Source of the DNA: JBGPYM01 sp041493205
Lineage (GTDB): Bacteria; Bacteroidota; Ignavibacteria; UBA10030; UBA6906
Assembly: GCA_041493205.1 (NCBI GenBank)
Contig: JBGPYM010000091.1
Span: 1 to 11,063 of the forward strand
DNA: 11,063 nt
Reading direction: 5' to 3'
The translations under genes and the position numbers were made by a program. The notes beneath the pieces were generated by a model. The model did no database searches and was not told the DNA's origin. It saw nothing but the letters and a program-made list of their open reading frames with translations. Below, piece by piece: positions 1-6,385 of this stretch; position 1 is the first letter of the stretch, and every line of letters starts with the position of its first letter.

Positions 1-129
1 GCCGGTCGTCTCGATGCACACGAAGAGGTGATTGCCTTTGTACTTGGAGAGCTAAGAAAATTGATGGAACCATCCGAGATTCCTGAGCCCAAACGTCGAC
101 CTATCGGATTCGGAAAGGGGGATGATTGA
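1..129 (+). CDS. C-terminal end of an ORF6N-domain-like protein (partial)
   Basis: An open frame enters from the left edge in frame 1 and ends at TGA 127-129, giving 42 residues. The tail has an acidic/leucine-rich helix followed by EPSEIPEPKRRPIGF and a short GKGDD end. Bacterial ORF6N (KilA-N-related) DNA-binding proteins typically finish with a coiled helix and a '(L)MxPPEPxRRxIGF'-like tail, so this is the best match I know from memory. The DNA-binding domain itself would lie left of the window and cannot be seen. ORF6N proteins are often carried by phages or mobile islands and are widespread in Bacteroidota and relatives. The identification rests only on the tail motif, so it is tentative. 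Confidence 0.55.
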   Translation, partial: AGRLDAHEEVIAFVLGELRKLMEPSEIPEPKRRPIGFGKGDD

Positions 130-190
130 GCAGACTATTAATTTTCTCACTACCTTGTGGCATCCACCCATAATCAAAAGGATTCTGCCC

Positions 191-973
191 ATGGACACAC
201 CACAGGCACCGTCTGCGACAACTGACGCACCGCAGAAAATGTCATGGACCGATAAACTCGCCGGCGTCTTTGCCGCGCCCGGCGAGCTCTTCGACAACGT
301 CCGCCGCTCCCCCGCTACCAATAGCAACTGGGTTGTCCCCACGGTTGTACTTGCCGTCGTCGGCGCGATCCTGGGATTTCTGGTGATCAGCAACCCGTCG
401 ATATTCGACCAGTTCCAGCGGGTGGCCACCGAACAAATTGACAAATCGTTCCAGAAGGCAATTGCCGAAGGGAGAATGACCCAGGCACAGGCCGACCAGG
501 CCCGGAGCCAGGCGGAATCGTTCGGCGCGACCGGCATCCGGATTTCCGCAGTCGCTGCGCCGCTTATCTTCCCGTTTTTCTCCCTCTTCGCATGGGGCCT
601 CGTCTACTGGCTCCTCGGCAAGGGGGTCATGAAGGCGACCACGCCCTATCTCAAGGTGGCCGAGGTCTACGGTCTGACAAACTTCATCGCGCTCCTGGGC
701 GGGATCATCACGGCCATCATGATGATCGGCATGGACAAATTCAGCGCCTCGCCGAGCGCCGCTCTGTTCGTCGGCGAATTTTCCGCGTCGAACAGCTGGC
801 ACAAGATGGCGGCCACGCTCAACATCTTCTCGCTCTGGCAACTCGCCGTGATCGGGATCGGCCTCGCACGATTGTTCGAAAAAGAAACGACCAAGGTGCT
901 TGTGCTGGTTTTCGCACTCTGGCTCCTCTGGAATTGCGCGCTCATCTTCGGACTCGGGGCGTTGTCCCGGTAG
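191..973 (+). CDS. YIP1-family integral membrane protein
   Basis: This 260-aa protein resembles the Yip1 domain family (PF04893). Bacterial members are multi-pass inner-membrane proteins of unknown role. Residues 17-42 form a cytosolic amphipathic segment (MSWTDKLAGVFAAPGELF), typical of the family's entry motif. Five hydrophobic segments follow at about 47-66, 118-142, 160-179, 210-228 and 236-258. A polar, Gln/Ala-rich helix of about 45 residues lies between the first two. I chose ATG 191 because AAAGGA sits about 8 nt upstream. The same frame extends to a start at 122, but that would add a 23-residue leader overlapping the previous gene's stop. A strong terminator follows, so this is probably a single-gene unit. 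No catalytic residues are visible and no function is claimed. Confidence 0.8.
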   Translation: MDTPQAPSATTDAPQKMSWTDKLAGVFAAPGELFDNVRRSPATNSNWVVPTVVLAVVGAILGFLVISNPSIFDQFQRVATEQIDKSFQKAIAEGRMTQAQADQARSQAESFGATGIRISAVAAPLIFPFFSLFAWGLVYWLLGKGVMKATTPYLKVAEVYGLTNFIALLGGIITAIMMIGMDKFSASPSAALFVGEFSASNSWHKMAATLNIFSLWQLAVIGIGLARLFEKETTKVLVLVFALWLLWNCALIFGLGALSR

Positions 974-996
974 TCCGATTGCCGCACGCGCCTGTC

Positions 997-1033
997 AAGG
1001 CCCGCCGGACCTCCGCGCGGGCCTTTTTCTTTT
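997..1033 (+). terminator. Rho-independent terminator after the YIP1-family gene
   Basis: A perfect 9-bp stem pairs AAGGCCCGC (997-1005) with GCGGGCCTT (1017-1025). The 11-nt loop can itself form a CGG/CCG mini-stem. The T-rich run TTTTTCTTTT follows on the 3' side. It lies 24 nt after the YIP1-family stop codon and 25 nt before the DUF72 start, so it separates the two transcription units. Confidence 0.88.
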
Positions 1034-1058
1034 GGGCGGTCAGTTGTTATATTGAGCC

Positions 1059-2081
1059 ATGCCCAAAAAGAAACAATCCGGCGACACGCTTCCCCTGTTC
1101 GACGAAATCCCGGCCGCACCGCGAAAGGCGCAAGCACCCGCAGTTTCCTCCGCCTTCGTCACGGCGAACAGGGAACGCCTGCGCCGGTGGGCAAGCAAGG
1201 GTATCTACTTCGGGTCCTCGTCGTGGAAGTATCCGGGATGGCAGGGGTTGGTGTACAACCGCCCGTATCCTTCAAAGAAGGCGTTCACACAGGAGTGCAT
1301 TGCCGAATATTCCGAGCTCTTCCCGACCGTCTGCGCCGATTTTGCGCTCTACGACTTTCCCGACGCCGAGCAGATGCAGGTGTTGCACGACCTGACAACG
1401 GACGATTTTACCGTGTCCCTGAAGGTGACCGACCGGATCACGATCAAGCGCTATCCGAACCTTCCGCGTCACGGGGCGAACGCCGGCAAGGAGAACCCGG
1501 ATTTCCTGAATCTTGAGCTGATTGAAGACGCGTTTCTCCGGCCTCTCGAATCGTTGAGAAAAAAGCGGGGCGTGATCATCTTTGAATTTTCCGCGTTCTA
1601 TCCGAATTCCGGGATCACGTATGACCTGTTCATGCGTCTCATTGATGAATTCCTGGCAAAGCTCCCGCGGGAGTTTTCATACGCCGTCGAGATCCGGAAC
1701 AAGGAATTCCTTACCGCCGAGTATCTTGCCATGATTGCAACGCACGGCGTCGCACACGTGTTGAACAGCTGGACGAAAATGCCGCCGATCGTCGAACAGA
1801 TCCGCGTGGCTGGCGCGCTTGCCGGAAAGTTTTCCGTTGCCCGCGCCCTTCTCCGCCCGGGCCGCACGTATCAGGAGGCCGTCGAAAAATTTCAGCCGTA
1901 CGACGGGATCAAGGAGGAAAACCCCGAAATCCGTCTCGGGCTGGCCGACGCGGTCCAGCAGTGCATTGCAGACCGCCGGCAGCTCTACGCGTACGTCAAT
2001 AACAGGGCGGAAGGAAACTCCCCCAAAACCATCGAGGCAATTCTGGACATTCTCGACTCGTATCCCGTGGAGAAACTGTGA
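1059..2081 (+). CDS. DUF72 (YecE-like) domain protein
   Basis: A 340-aa protein with a DUF72 TIM-barrel-like domain (PF01904) starting near residue 48. Family landmarks are GIYFGSSSWKYPGW (48-61), YAVEIRNKEFL (208-218), and the C-terminal YAYVNNRAEGNSP (310-322), which matches the family's 'Y.Y.NN...G.AP' signature. The family's biochemical activity is not firmly established. About 47 basic/Ala/Pro residues precede the domain, so the protein is longer than usual (commonly about 240-280 aa). ATG 1059 has no Shine-Dalgarno sequence; an AT-rich TTATATT (1047-1053) lies 5 nt upstream, so the message may be nearly leaderless if that is the -10 element. It is the first gene of a tight operon: the next start overlaps its stop by 4 bp. 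Confidence 0.88.
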   Translation: MPKKKQSGDTLPLFDEIPAAPRKAQAPAVSSAFVTANRERLRRWASKGIYFGSSSWKYPGWQGLVYNRPYPSKKAFTQECIAEYSELFPTVCADFALYDFPDAEQMQVLHDLTTDDFTVSLKVTDRITIKRYPNLPRHGANAGKENPDFLNLELIEDAFLRPLESLRKKRGVIIFEFSAFYPNSGITYDLFMRLIDEFLAKLPREFSYAVEIRNKEFLTAEYLAMIATHGVAHVLNSWTKMPPIVEQIRVAGALAGKFSVARALLRPGRTYQEAVEKFQPYDGIKEENPEIRLGLADAVQQCIADRRQLYAYVNNRAEGNSPKTIEAILDILDSYPVEKL

Positions 2082-2422
2082 CAACACTTCCTGCACCGGT
2101 AGAGGCAGCGCCGAAGCGCGAGACTCCGGCAATCCACCCGCTCGCCGCGGTCCTTCTCGTGGTGGTGGACAATCTCTGGCTGCTGGCCGACTGGGCGGCG
2201 CTACTCTGGATCATTACTATTCCGCTCTGCTTTCTGGTGGTAAGCATCCCGACGTATCTCATCCAGAAGCATCTGCATGGGGACACCACCGGCCGGGCTC
2301 TGGCAATCGGCTCGCTGTTCGGCGTGCTGGCCGCCGTTCCTCTCTCCATCACCGGCACCACCGCCGGCCTCATTGTCCTGGGCTATGCGGGGTTCCGCTG
2401 GCTCCGTCCGGGAAGGAGGTAA
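2078..2422 (+). CDS. Small multi-pass membrane protein of unknown function
   Basis: This 114-aa protein starts at GTG 2078, which overlaps the TGA of the DUF72 gene in the arrangement GTGA. GGAG at 2069-2072 sits 5 nt upstream, so translational coupling to DUF72 is likely. After a short Pro/Glu-rich N-terminus (1-20) there are two closely spaced hydrophobic segments (about 22-62), a polar loop containing KHLHGDTTGR, and two more short hydrophobic stretches (about 72-107), ending in basic residues (RWLRPGRR). This suggests three to four membrane passes with a cytosolic C-terminus. I do not recognise a named family. The overlap with DUF72 and the 6-nt gap to the DUF4230 gene suggest a shared operon role. 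Confidence 0.75.
   Translation: MTTLPAPVEAAPKRETPAIHPLAAVLLVVVDNLWLLADWAALLWIITIPLCFLVVSIPTYLIQKHLHGDTTGRALAIGSLFGVLAAVPLSITGTTAGLIVLGYAGFRWLRPGRR
2413..2420 (+). promoter_or_regulatory. Perfect Shine-Dalgarno AAGGAGGT for the GTG-started DUF4230 gene
   Basis: AAGGAGGT overlaps the end of the preceding coding region (its T is the first base of the TAA stop) and sits 8 nt before GTG 2429. It fixes the DUF4230 start at a GTG. It also shows that this organism uses canonical anti-SD pairing, at least within this operon. Confidence 0.85.
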
Positions 2423-2428
2423 GGCGCG

Positions 2429-3058
2429 GTGCGATCAAAATTCAGGCTGGTGATGATCGCCGTATCTGCGCTTCTCCTGATTGCAGCCGCGTGGTCATTC
2501 TACGCCATCTTCTTCAAAGCGCCGATGGACCTCGCCACCGCCACGGCGGGGGGCATCAAGGAACTGTTTAATTTCACGCCGCGCGTGACGATCAATCAGA
2601 CCGTCGTGATCGAACAGAGCGCGCCGATCATGGAGGTGGCGACCGTCGCGCAGCAGGTCATGGTGGACCATGCCTGGTCCCACACATGGCTCGGAAGCAC
2701 GAAAACGATCCGGCTCATCGGCACGTTTACCGCCAAGGCGGGATTCGATCTGAAGGAGCCGTTTACGATTGCAATCGAAAAGAACCCGCTCCGCGTCCGT
2801 GCGTCGCTTCCACCCCCCAAGCTCCTGTCGCTCACGATGGATTCCTACCGTATTGCACTCGACGAGAGCGGGTGGTGGAACAGGGTGACCGATACAGACC
2901 GGGAGGCCGCGGTGCGGGATTTGCAGGCGACCGCACGTGCGCGGGCGGAGGGTTCAGGAATTCTGGAGGAAGCGCGTACCACCGCGGAACAGCGGATCCG
3001 GGAGATCGTCGAGCGGAACGGCGCGCCGGTCGAATTCGTGCACCCGGCGGGACTCTGA
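2429..3058 (+). CDS. DUF4230-family membrane-anchored protein
   Basis: A 209-aa protein with one N-terminal transmembrane anchor (about residues 7-29) and a soluble, probably extracytoplasmic domain. The segment IRLIGTFTAKAGFDLKEPF resembles the DUF4230 (PF14014) core, where a beta-strand leads into a '(K)AGFDL' motif. The C-terminal third is an Arg/Glu/Ala-rich helix (about 150-200), as expected for this family. The function of DUF4230 is not known. The GTG start is set by the perfect SD at 2413-2420. The stop is followed after 1 nt by the ATG of the helicase N-half, so the two are probably translated together. The family call is from memory and needs an HMM search. Confidence 0.72.
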   Translation: MRSKFRLVMIAVSALLLIAAAWSFYAIFFKAPMDLATATAGGIKELFNFTPRVTINQTVVIEQSAPIMEVATVAQQVMVDHAWSHTWLGSTKTIRLIGTFTAKAGFDLKEPFTIAIEKNPLRVRASLPPPKLLSLTMDSYRIALDESGWWNRVTDTDREAAVRDLQATARARAEGSGILEEARTTAEQRIREIVERNGAPVEFVHPAGL

Positions 3059-3059
3059 C

Positions 3060-4049
3060 ATGAAGAAGTACACGCTCAAGAAATCCGCCTTCCCGCAGGA
3101 CATTCCTGCGGACACACCGCCCCACCTGACGATCGATTACCGGAACCAGCTGAACCCTGCGCAATACCAGGCGGTCTCTTCGGTGAACGGCCCGCACCTG
3201 ATCATCGCGGGCGCAGGTACCGGCAAGACGAGAACCATCACGTACCGGGTCGCGTACCTCGTGGAACTGGGCGTCAAGCCGGAGTCCATACTTCTTCTTA
3301 CGTTCACGCGCCGCGCAGCACAGGAAATGCTCCGCAGGGCATCCATTCTCCTCGATGCGCGCTGCGAGAATGTCGCCGGCGGGACATTTCACTCGTTTGC
3401 GAACACGATCCTCCGTCAGCATGCACCGCTCATCGGATTCGAATCGTCATTTTCGATCCTCGACCAGGGAGACGCCGAAGACGTCGTCAATCTTCTCCGG
3501 ACCCAGATGAAGTTCGATACCAAGGAGAAGCGGTTCCCGCGTAAACAGACTCTGTTCGACATTTTCTCGCGCGCCGTCAATACACTCACGCCGATCAAGG
3601 ATATCCTGAAAGAGGATTATGCGCACTACGAGGAATACCTGGAAGAAATCCTCAGGCTCCAGAAAGCGTACGAGGAGTACAAGGCGAAGCACAACCTGAT
3701 GGACTATGACGACCTGCTCATCTACCTGCGGAAATTGCTGCGGGACAACGACCGGGTGCGGCGGACGCTGTCGGACCGGTTCAAATACATCATGGTGGAC
3801 GAGTACCAGGATACAAACAAAATCCAGGCGGAGATCGTGAAGCTGCTGGCGAGTCCGCACGGCAACGTCATGGTGGTCGGCGACGATGCACAGTCGATCT
3901 ATTCGTTCCGCGGAGCGACCATCCGGAACATCCTCGATTTTCCGGAGGAATTCCCCGGCTGTAACGTCATCAAGCTGGAAGAAAACTACCGCAGCACGCA
4001 GCCGATCCTGAATCTCACGAACGAAATTCTCCGCAGGGCGCGGGAGTGA
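3060..4049 (+). CDS. N-terminal half of a split UvrD/PcrA/Rep-type superfamily 1 DNA helicase
   Basis: This 329-aa ORF holds domains 1A/1B and the start of 2A of a UvrD-like 3'-5' DNA helicase. Visible motifs are Q-motif LNPAQYQAV (31-39), Walker A GAGTGKT (51-57), motif Ia LTFTRRAAQEM (80-90), motif Ib GTFHSFA (108-114), Walker B VDEYQDT (246-252), motif III GDDAQSIYSFRG (274-285) and motif IV NYRST (309-313). The ORF then stops after RRARE. Motifs V and VI are absent here but present in the ORF at 6386-7411, in the same orientation; together the two make 670 aa, a normal UvrD/PcrA length. The start at ATG 3060 lies 1 nt after the DUF4230 stop. Alone, this half has the ATP-binding core but lacks the second RecA-like domain, so activity would require the other half. 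It could also be a dead remnant of an interrupted gene. Confidence 0.92.
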   Translation: MKKYTLKKSAFPQDIPADTPPHLTIDYRNQLNPAQYQAVSSVNGPHLIIAGAGTGKTRTITYRVAYLVELGVKPESILLLTFTRRAAQEMLRRASILLDARCENVAGGTFHSFANTILRQHAPLIGFESSFSILDQGDAEDVVNLLRTQMKFDTKEKRFPRKQTLFDIFSRAVNTLTPIKDILKEDYAHYEEYLEEILRLQKAYEEYKAKHNLMDYDDLLIYLRKLLRDNDRVRRTLSDRFKYIMVDEYQDTNKIQAEIVKLLASPHGNVMVVGDDAQSIYSFRGATIRNILDFPEEFPGCNVIKLEENYRSTQPILNLTNEILRRARE

Positions 4050-4053
4050 CGCC

Positions 4054-4965
4054 ATGGACCGGCCGCTCGCACACCTGACCGGCGCAGGCCGTGCCGTCAT
4101 CCTCGACGGCGCAATGGGGACCGAGCTCCGGCACCGCGGCGTCGATACGGGACTTCCCCTCTGGTCCGCCAATGCCCTGCTCACAGCCCCGGACGCCGTC
4201 CGATTACTGCACGAAGAGTACATCCTCGCCGGCGCCGCGATCATCACGACCAACACTTTCCGCACCACACGGCGGACGTTCCGCCGGGCCGGACTGCCGG
4301 ACCGGTCCGCGGAGACGACGTCCATGGCCGTCGCGCTCGCGCGCCAGGCACAGGGTGCCCATCCCGACCGGAGCGTACTCATCGCAGGTTCCATCGCACC
4401 GCTCGAAGACTGCTATCATCCCGAGCGTGTGCCTCCGGATGAGGATTTGCAACGGGAACATGGGGAACACGCAGAGAGGCTCGCGGCCGCAGGAGTCGAT
4501 TTTATTCTGCTGGAGACGATGGGGACGGTGCGGGAAGCACGCGCTGCTGCGGAGGCAGCCCGCGCCACGGGGAAGGAATTCGCCGTGAGCTTTATCTGCA
4601 GTCAAAACGGAGGGCTGCTCGGGGGAGAATCGCTGAACGACGCGGTGAAGGCGATCGCTCCGTTGTCGCCCGCAGGATTCTCGCTGAATTGCATTTCACC
4701 GAAGCTTATCGGTCCCGCGCTCAGGAACCTCTCCTCCGCGGTCTCATCGCTCGGCGGCATCACCCCCATTCCGCTCGCTGTCTATGCCAATGTCGGGAAG
4801 GAAGGCGCCGACCTGGATGGAGAGTTTGTCGTTGATGTGGATGAAGATGCTTACGGGTTGTTTGCACGGGGGTGGTATCGCGCGGGCTATACGATCATCG
4901 GTGGATGCTGCGGTACAACACCGGGGCACATCCGCAGGGCAGCGGAAATGCTTCACGGGGCCTGA
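4054..4965 (+). CDS. Homocysteine S-methyltransferase-family protein (MmuM/BHMT-like)
   Basis: A 303-aa cytosolic TIM-barrel enzyme of family PF02574, which moves a methyl group from a donor (S-methylmethionine, betaine or methylfolate, depending on the member) to homocysteine, making methionine. Landmarks are LDGAMGTEL (17-25), TTNTF (65-69), GSIAP (112-116), LLETMG (152-157), and the zinc ligands NC (Cys213) and GGCCGT (Cys285, Cys286). All three zinc-binding cysteines are present, so the enzyme should be intact. The length fits a stand-alone homocysteine methyltransferase rather than full MetH. ATG 4054 lies 4 nt after the helicase N-half stop. Its 3' end overlaps the convergent fucosidase gene by 13 bp. 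The methyl donor cannot be read from sequence. Confidence 0.9.
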   Translation: MDRPLAHLTGAGRAVILDGAMGTELRHRGVDTGLPLWSANALLTAPDAVRLLHEEYILAGAAIITTNTFRTTRRTFRRAGLPDRSAETTSMAVALARQAQGAHPDRSVLIAGSIAPLEDCYHPERVPPDEDLQREHGEHAERLAAAGVDFILLETMGTVREARAAAEAARATGKEFAVSFICSQNGGLLGGESLNDAVKAIAPLSPAGFSLNCISPKLIGPALRNLSSAVSSLGGITPIPLAVYANVGKEGADLDGEFVVDVDEDAYGLFARGWYRAGYTIIGGCCGTTPGHIRRAAEMLHGA

Positions 4966-6320
4966 CGGTAGAGGGCGATCGTGCCGATATGCGGGGTATC
5001 CGCCGACTCCCTGACGGTCAACCGCAGCTTTTCGGATATTACAGGTGGAAACCTGTCCATTTTTTCCCGCCCGATTGTCGTACCACGGGTGAGAAGTTGC
5101 CACGCTCCCGCTTTCCAGATCTCCAGGTCATAACGCACGATTGACTGGCCCTCCGCAATCTCCTCCCGCATGACGGCAGTATCAAATTCCGCAGGCGCCG
5201 GCAGAGTGAGTTCGAGCCTCCCCGCCTCCCGCCGTCGATGCGCATTCGATGCCAGGTCGTGTCCGAACGCATCCCTGAGCCGACGTCCGAACTCTTCCAG
5301 CCGGCGCACATCCCCTGCCTGAAGAAGGCCGTCGCGCCCCGGCGGCACGTTGAGGAGAAGGTTCGCGTTGCGCCCGACGCACCGGCAATAAAGCTCGAAG
5401 AGCTGATCCCCGGACTTCGCCTTTTCATCCTCCGCCTCGTGCCAGAACCAGCCGGGGCGGATCGACACCGGCGCTTCGGCGGGGCGCCAGACCGTGACCC
5501 CGGACGGCGGGTCACCATGCTGGAGGGCATCGATAATCTCGGGTGTCGAGTTACCGGGAGCGGGGACCCGACGCGGGTCGGCGGTACACCAGTTTGGATC
5601 GCCCGCGGTCCCCTCTTCGTTGCCGACCCAGCGAATGTCGGGGCCTGCATCGGAAAACATGAGTGCCTTTGGCTGAAGCCGCCGGACGGTCCGGTGAATC
5701 CGGTCCCAGTCGTACGTCTGCCGCTTCCCGTTCGGCCCCTCCCCGTTCGCCCCGTCGAACCAGACCTCCATAATCGGCCCGTACCAGCTCAGAAGTTCCG
5801 TGAGCTGGTCGCAGTAGAAATCGTTGTAGCGCGGAGAATCCCCGTACGTCCGTTCGTGTCGGTCCCAGGGAGAAAGGTAGAGTCCCACACCGAGGCCCTC
5901 CTGCGCTGCGGCGTTGACGAATTCACGGACAACGTCGCCATTCCCGCCGCGCCAGGGGCTGTTCTTCACCGAGTGCGCAGTGATCTTGCTCGGCCAGAGA
6001 CAGAACCCATCGTGATGTTTGGCGGTCAGGATGATATAGCGGAACCCCGCTGCTTTTGCCGTTCGCGCCCACTGCCGGGGATCGAGTGCGGCAGGATTTA
6101 ACGCCGCCGGGTCCTCCGTCCCTTCTCCCCATTCACGCCCCGTGAACGTGTTGATGCCGAAATGGATGAACATTCCCATGCGGGCGTTCTGCCATGCGAG
6201 CTGTTGCGGTGACGGGATGGGAGTGTGCGGCGGAGAAACGCGGGTGAAGCGGATGCCGGACGCGGCGGCAGCGAGCCCGATGCCGAGGAACGACCGTCGC
6301 GTTATGGATTTGTGAATCAT
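4953..6320 (-). CDS. Secreted GH29 alpha-L-fucosidase with Tat signal
   Basis: A 455-aa glycoside hydrolase of family GH29, which removes terminal alpha-L-fucose from glycans by a retaining mechanism. The N-terminus has a twin-arginine signal (TRRSFLGIG, Arg8-Arg9, then an Ala-rich hydrophobic run), indicating folded export to the periplasm. Family motifs are MFIHFGINTFTGREWG (50-65) and LTAKHHDGFCLWPS (98-111). MEVWFDGANGEG (184-195) carries the expected nucleophile Asp189. The Glu pair in WVGNEEG (Glu235/Glu236) is a candidate acid/base, at the spacing seen in the 1,3/1,4-specific subfamily, which is an inference. I chose the start with complement ATG at 6318-6320 because AGGGA lies 8 nt upstream and the Tat motif follows directly. 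An in-frame upstream ATG would bury the signal. The C-terminal 90 residues look beta-rich, perhaps an accessory domain. Confidence 0.9.
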   Translation of the reverse strand: MIHKSITRRSFLGIGLAAAASGIRFTRVSPPHTPIPSPQQLAWQNARMGMFIHFGINTFTGREWGEGTEDPAALNPAALDPRQWARTAKAAGFRYIILTAKHHDGFCLWPSKITAHSVKNSPWRGGNGDVVREFVNAAAQEGLGVGLYLSPWDRHERTYGDSPRYNDFYCDQLTELLSWYGPIMEVWFDGANGEGPNGKRQTYDWDRIHRTVRRLQPKALMFSDAGPDIRWVGNEEGTAGDPNWCTADPRRVPAPGNSTPEIIDALQHGDPPSGVTVWRPAEAPVSIRPGWFWHEAEDEKAKSGDQLFELYCRCVGRNANLLLNVPPGRDGLLQAGDVRRLEEFGRRLRDAFGHDLASNAHRRREAGRLELTLPAPAEFDTAVMREEIAEGQSIVRYDLEIWKAGAWQLLTRGTTIGREKMDRFPPVISEKLRLTVRESADTPHIGTIALYRQAP

Positions 6321-6385
6321 TGTCACAATCCCTACCATATTCCGGTCACATACACGCACCGGTTGAGTCAGCATACATTCCCGCC
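6321..6385. promoter_or_regulatory. Divergent intergenic spacer with small inverted repeats
   Basis: This 65-bp gap separates the fucosidase start (left, - strand) from the helicase C-half start (right, + strand), so it must hold any local promoters for both. It contains CCGGT (6342-6346) and ACCGG (6358-6362) as an 11-nt-spaced inverted repeat. A second pair, TGTGA (6311-6315) and TCACA (6323-6327), spaced 7 nt, straddles the fucosidase start codon. I see no convincing -35/-10 pair for either direction. A fucosidase SD (AGGGA) is present on the minus strand; none is evident for the helicase half. Confidence 0.35.

Larger units (their letters stand above)
4050..6385. other. About 2.3-kb segment interrupting the helicase reading frame
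   Basis: This segment lies between the two helicase halves and contains only a homocysteine methyltransferase-family gene (+) and a GH29 fucosidase gene (-). The left edge is the stop just after the last helicase-like residue (gag then tga). The right edge is an ATG only three codons (M-R-H) before the helicase sequence resumes at KYAKELF. No transposase, integrase, terminal inverted repeat, intein or intron-encoded protein is visible inside it. Base composition and codon style look like the flanks by eye, so there is no obvious foreign signature. The mechanism is unknown; an assembly join must be excluded. Confidence 0.7.

Noticed and set aside
242..841. Minus-strand ORF (199 aa) over the YIP1-family gene
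   Set aside because: Its composition is skewed to Arg/Asp/Gly/Glu with no domain, and the + strand frame has convincing membrane segments and an SD.
5238..6101. Long + strand ORF (287 aa) across the fucosidase
   Set aside because: It is the antisense frame of a clear GH29 gene. It is low-complexity, rich in Arg/Pro, and has no recognisable domain or good start signal.
6311..6327. CRP-like palindrome TGTGA-N7-TCACA
   Set aside because: The spacer is 7 nt rather than the 6 nt of the CRP consensus, and it overlaps a start codon. It may be chance; it is kept only as an inverted repeat.
4050..6385. Transposon, intein or intron as the cause of the helicase split
   Set aside because: There is no transposase, terminal inverted repeat, LAGLIDADG/HINT motif or reverse transcriptase. 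The inserted genes are ordinary metabolic enzymes, one of them in the opposite orientation.
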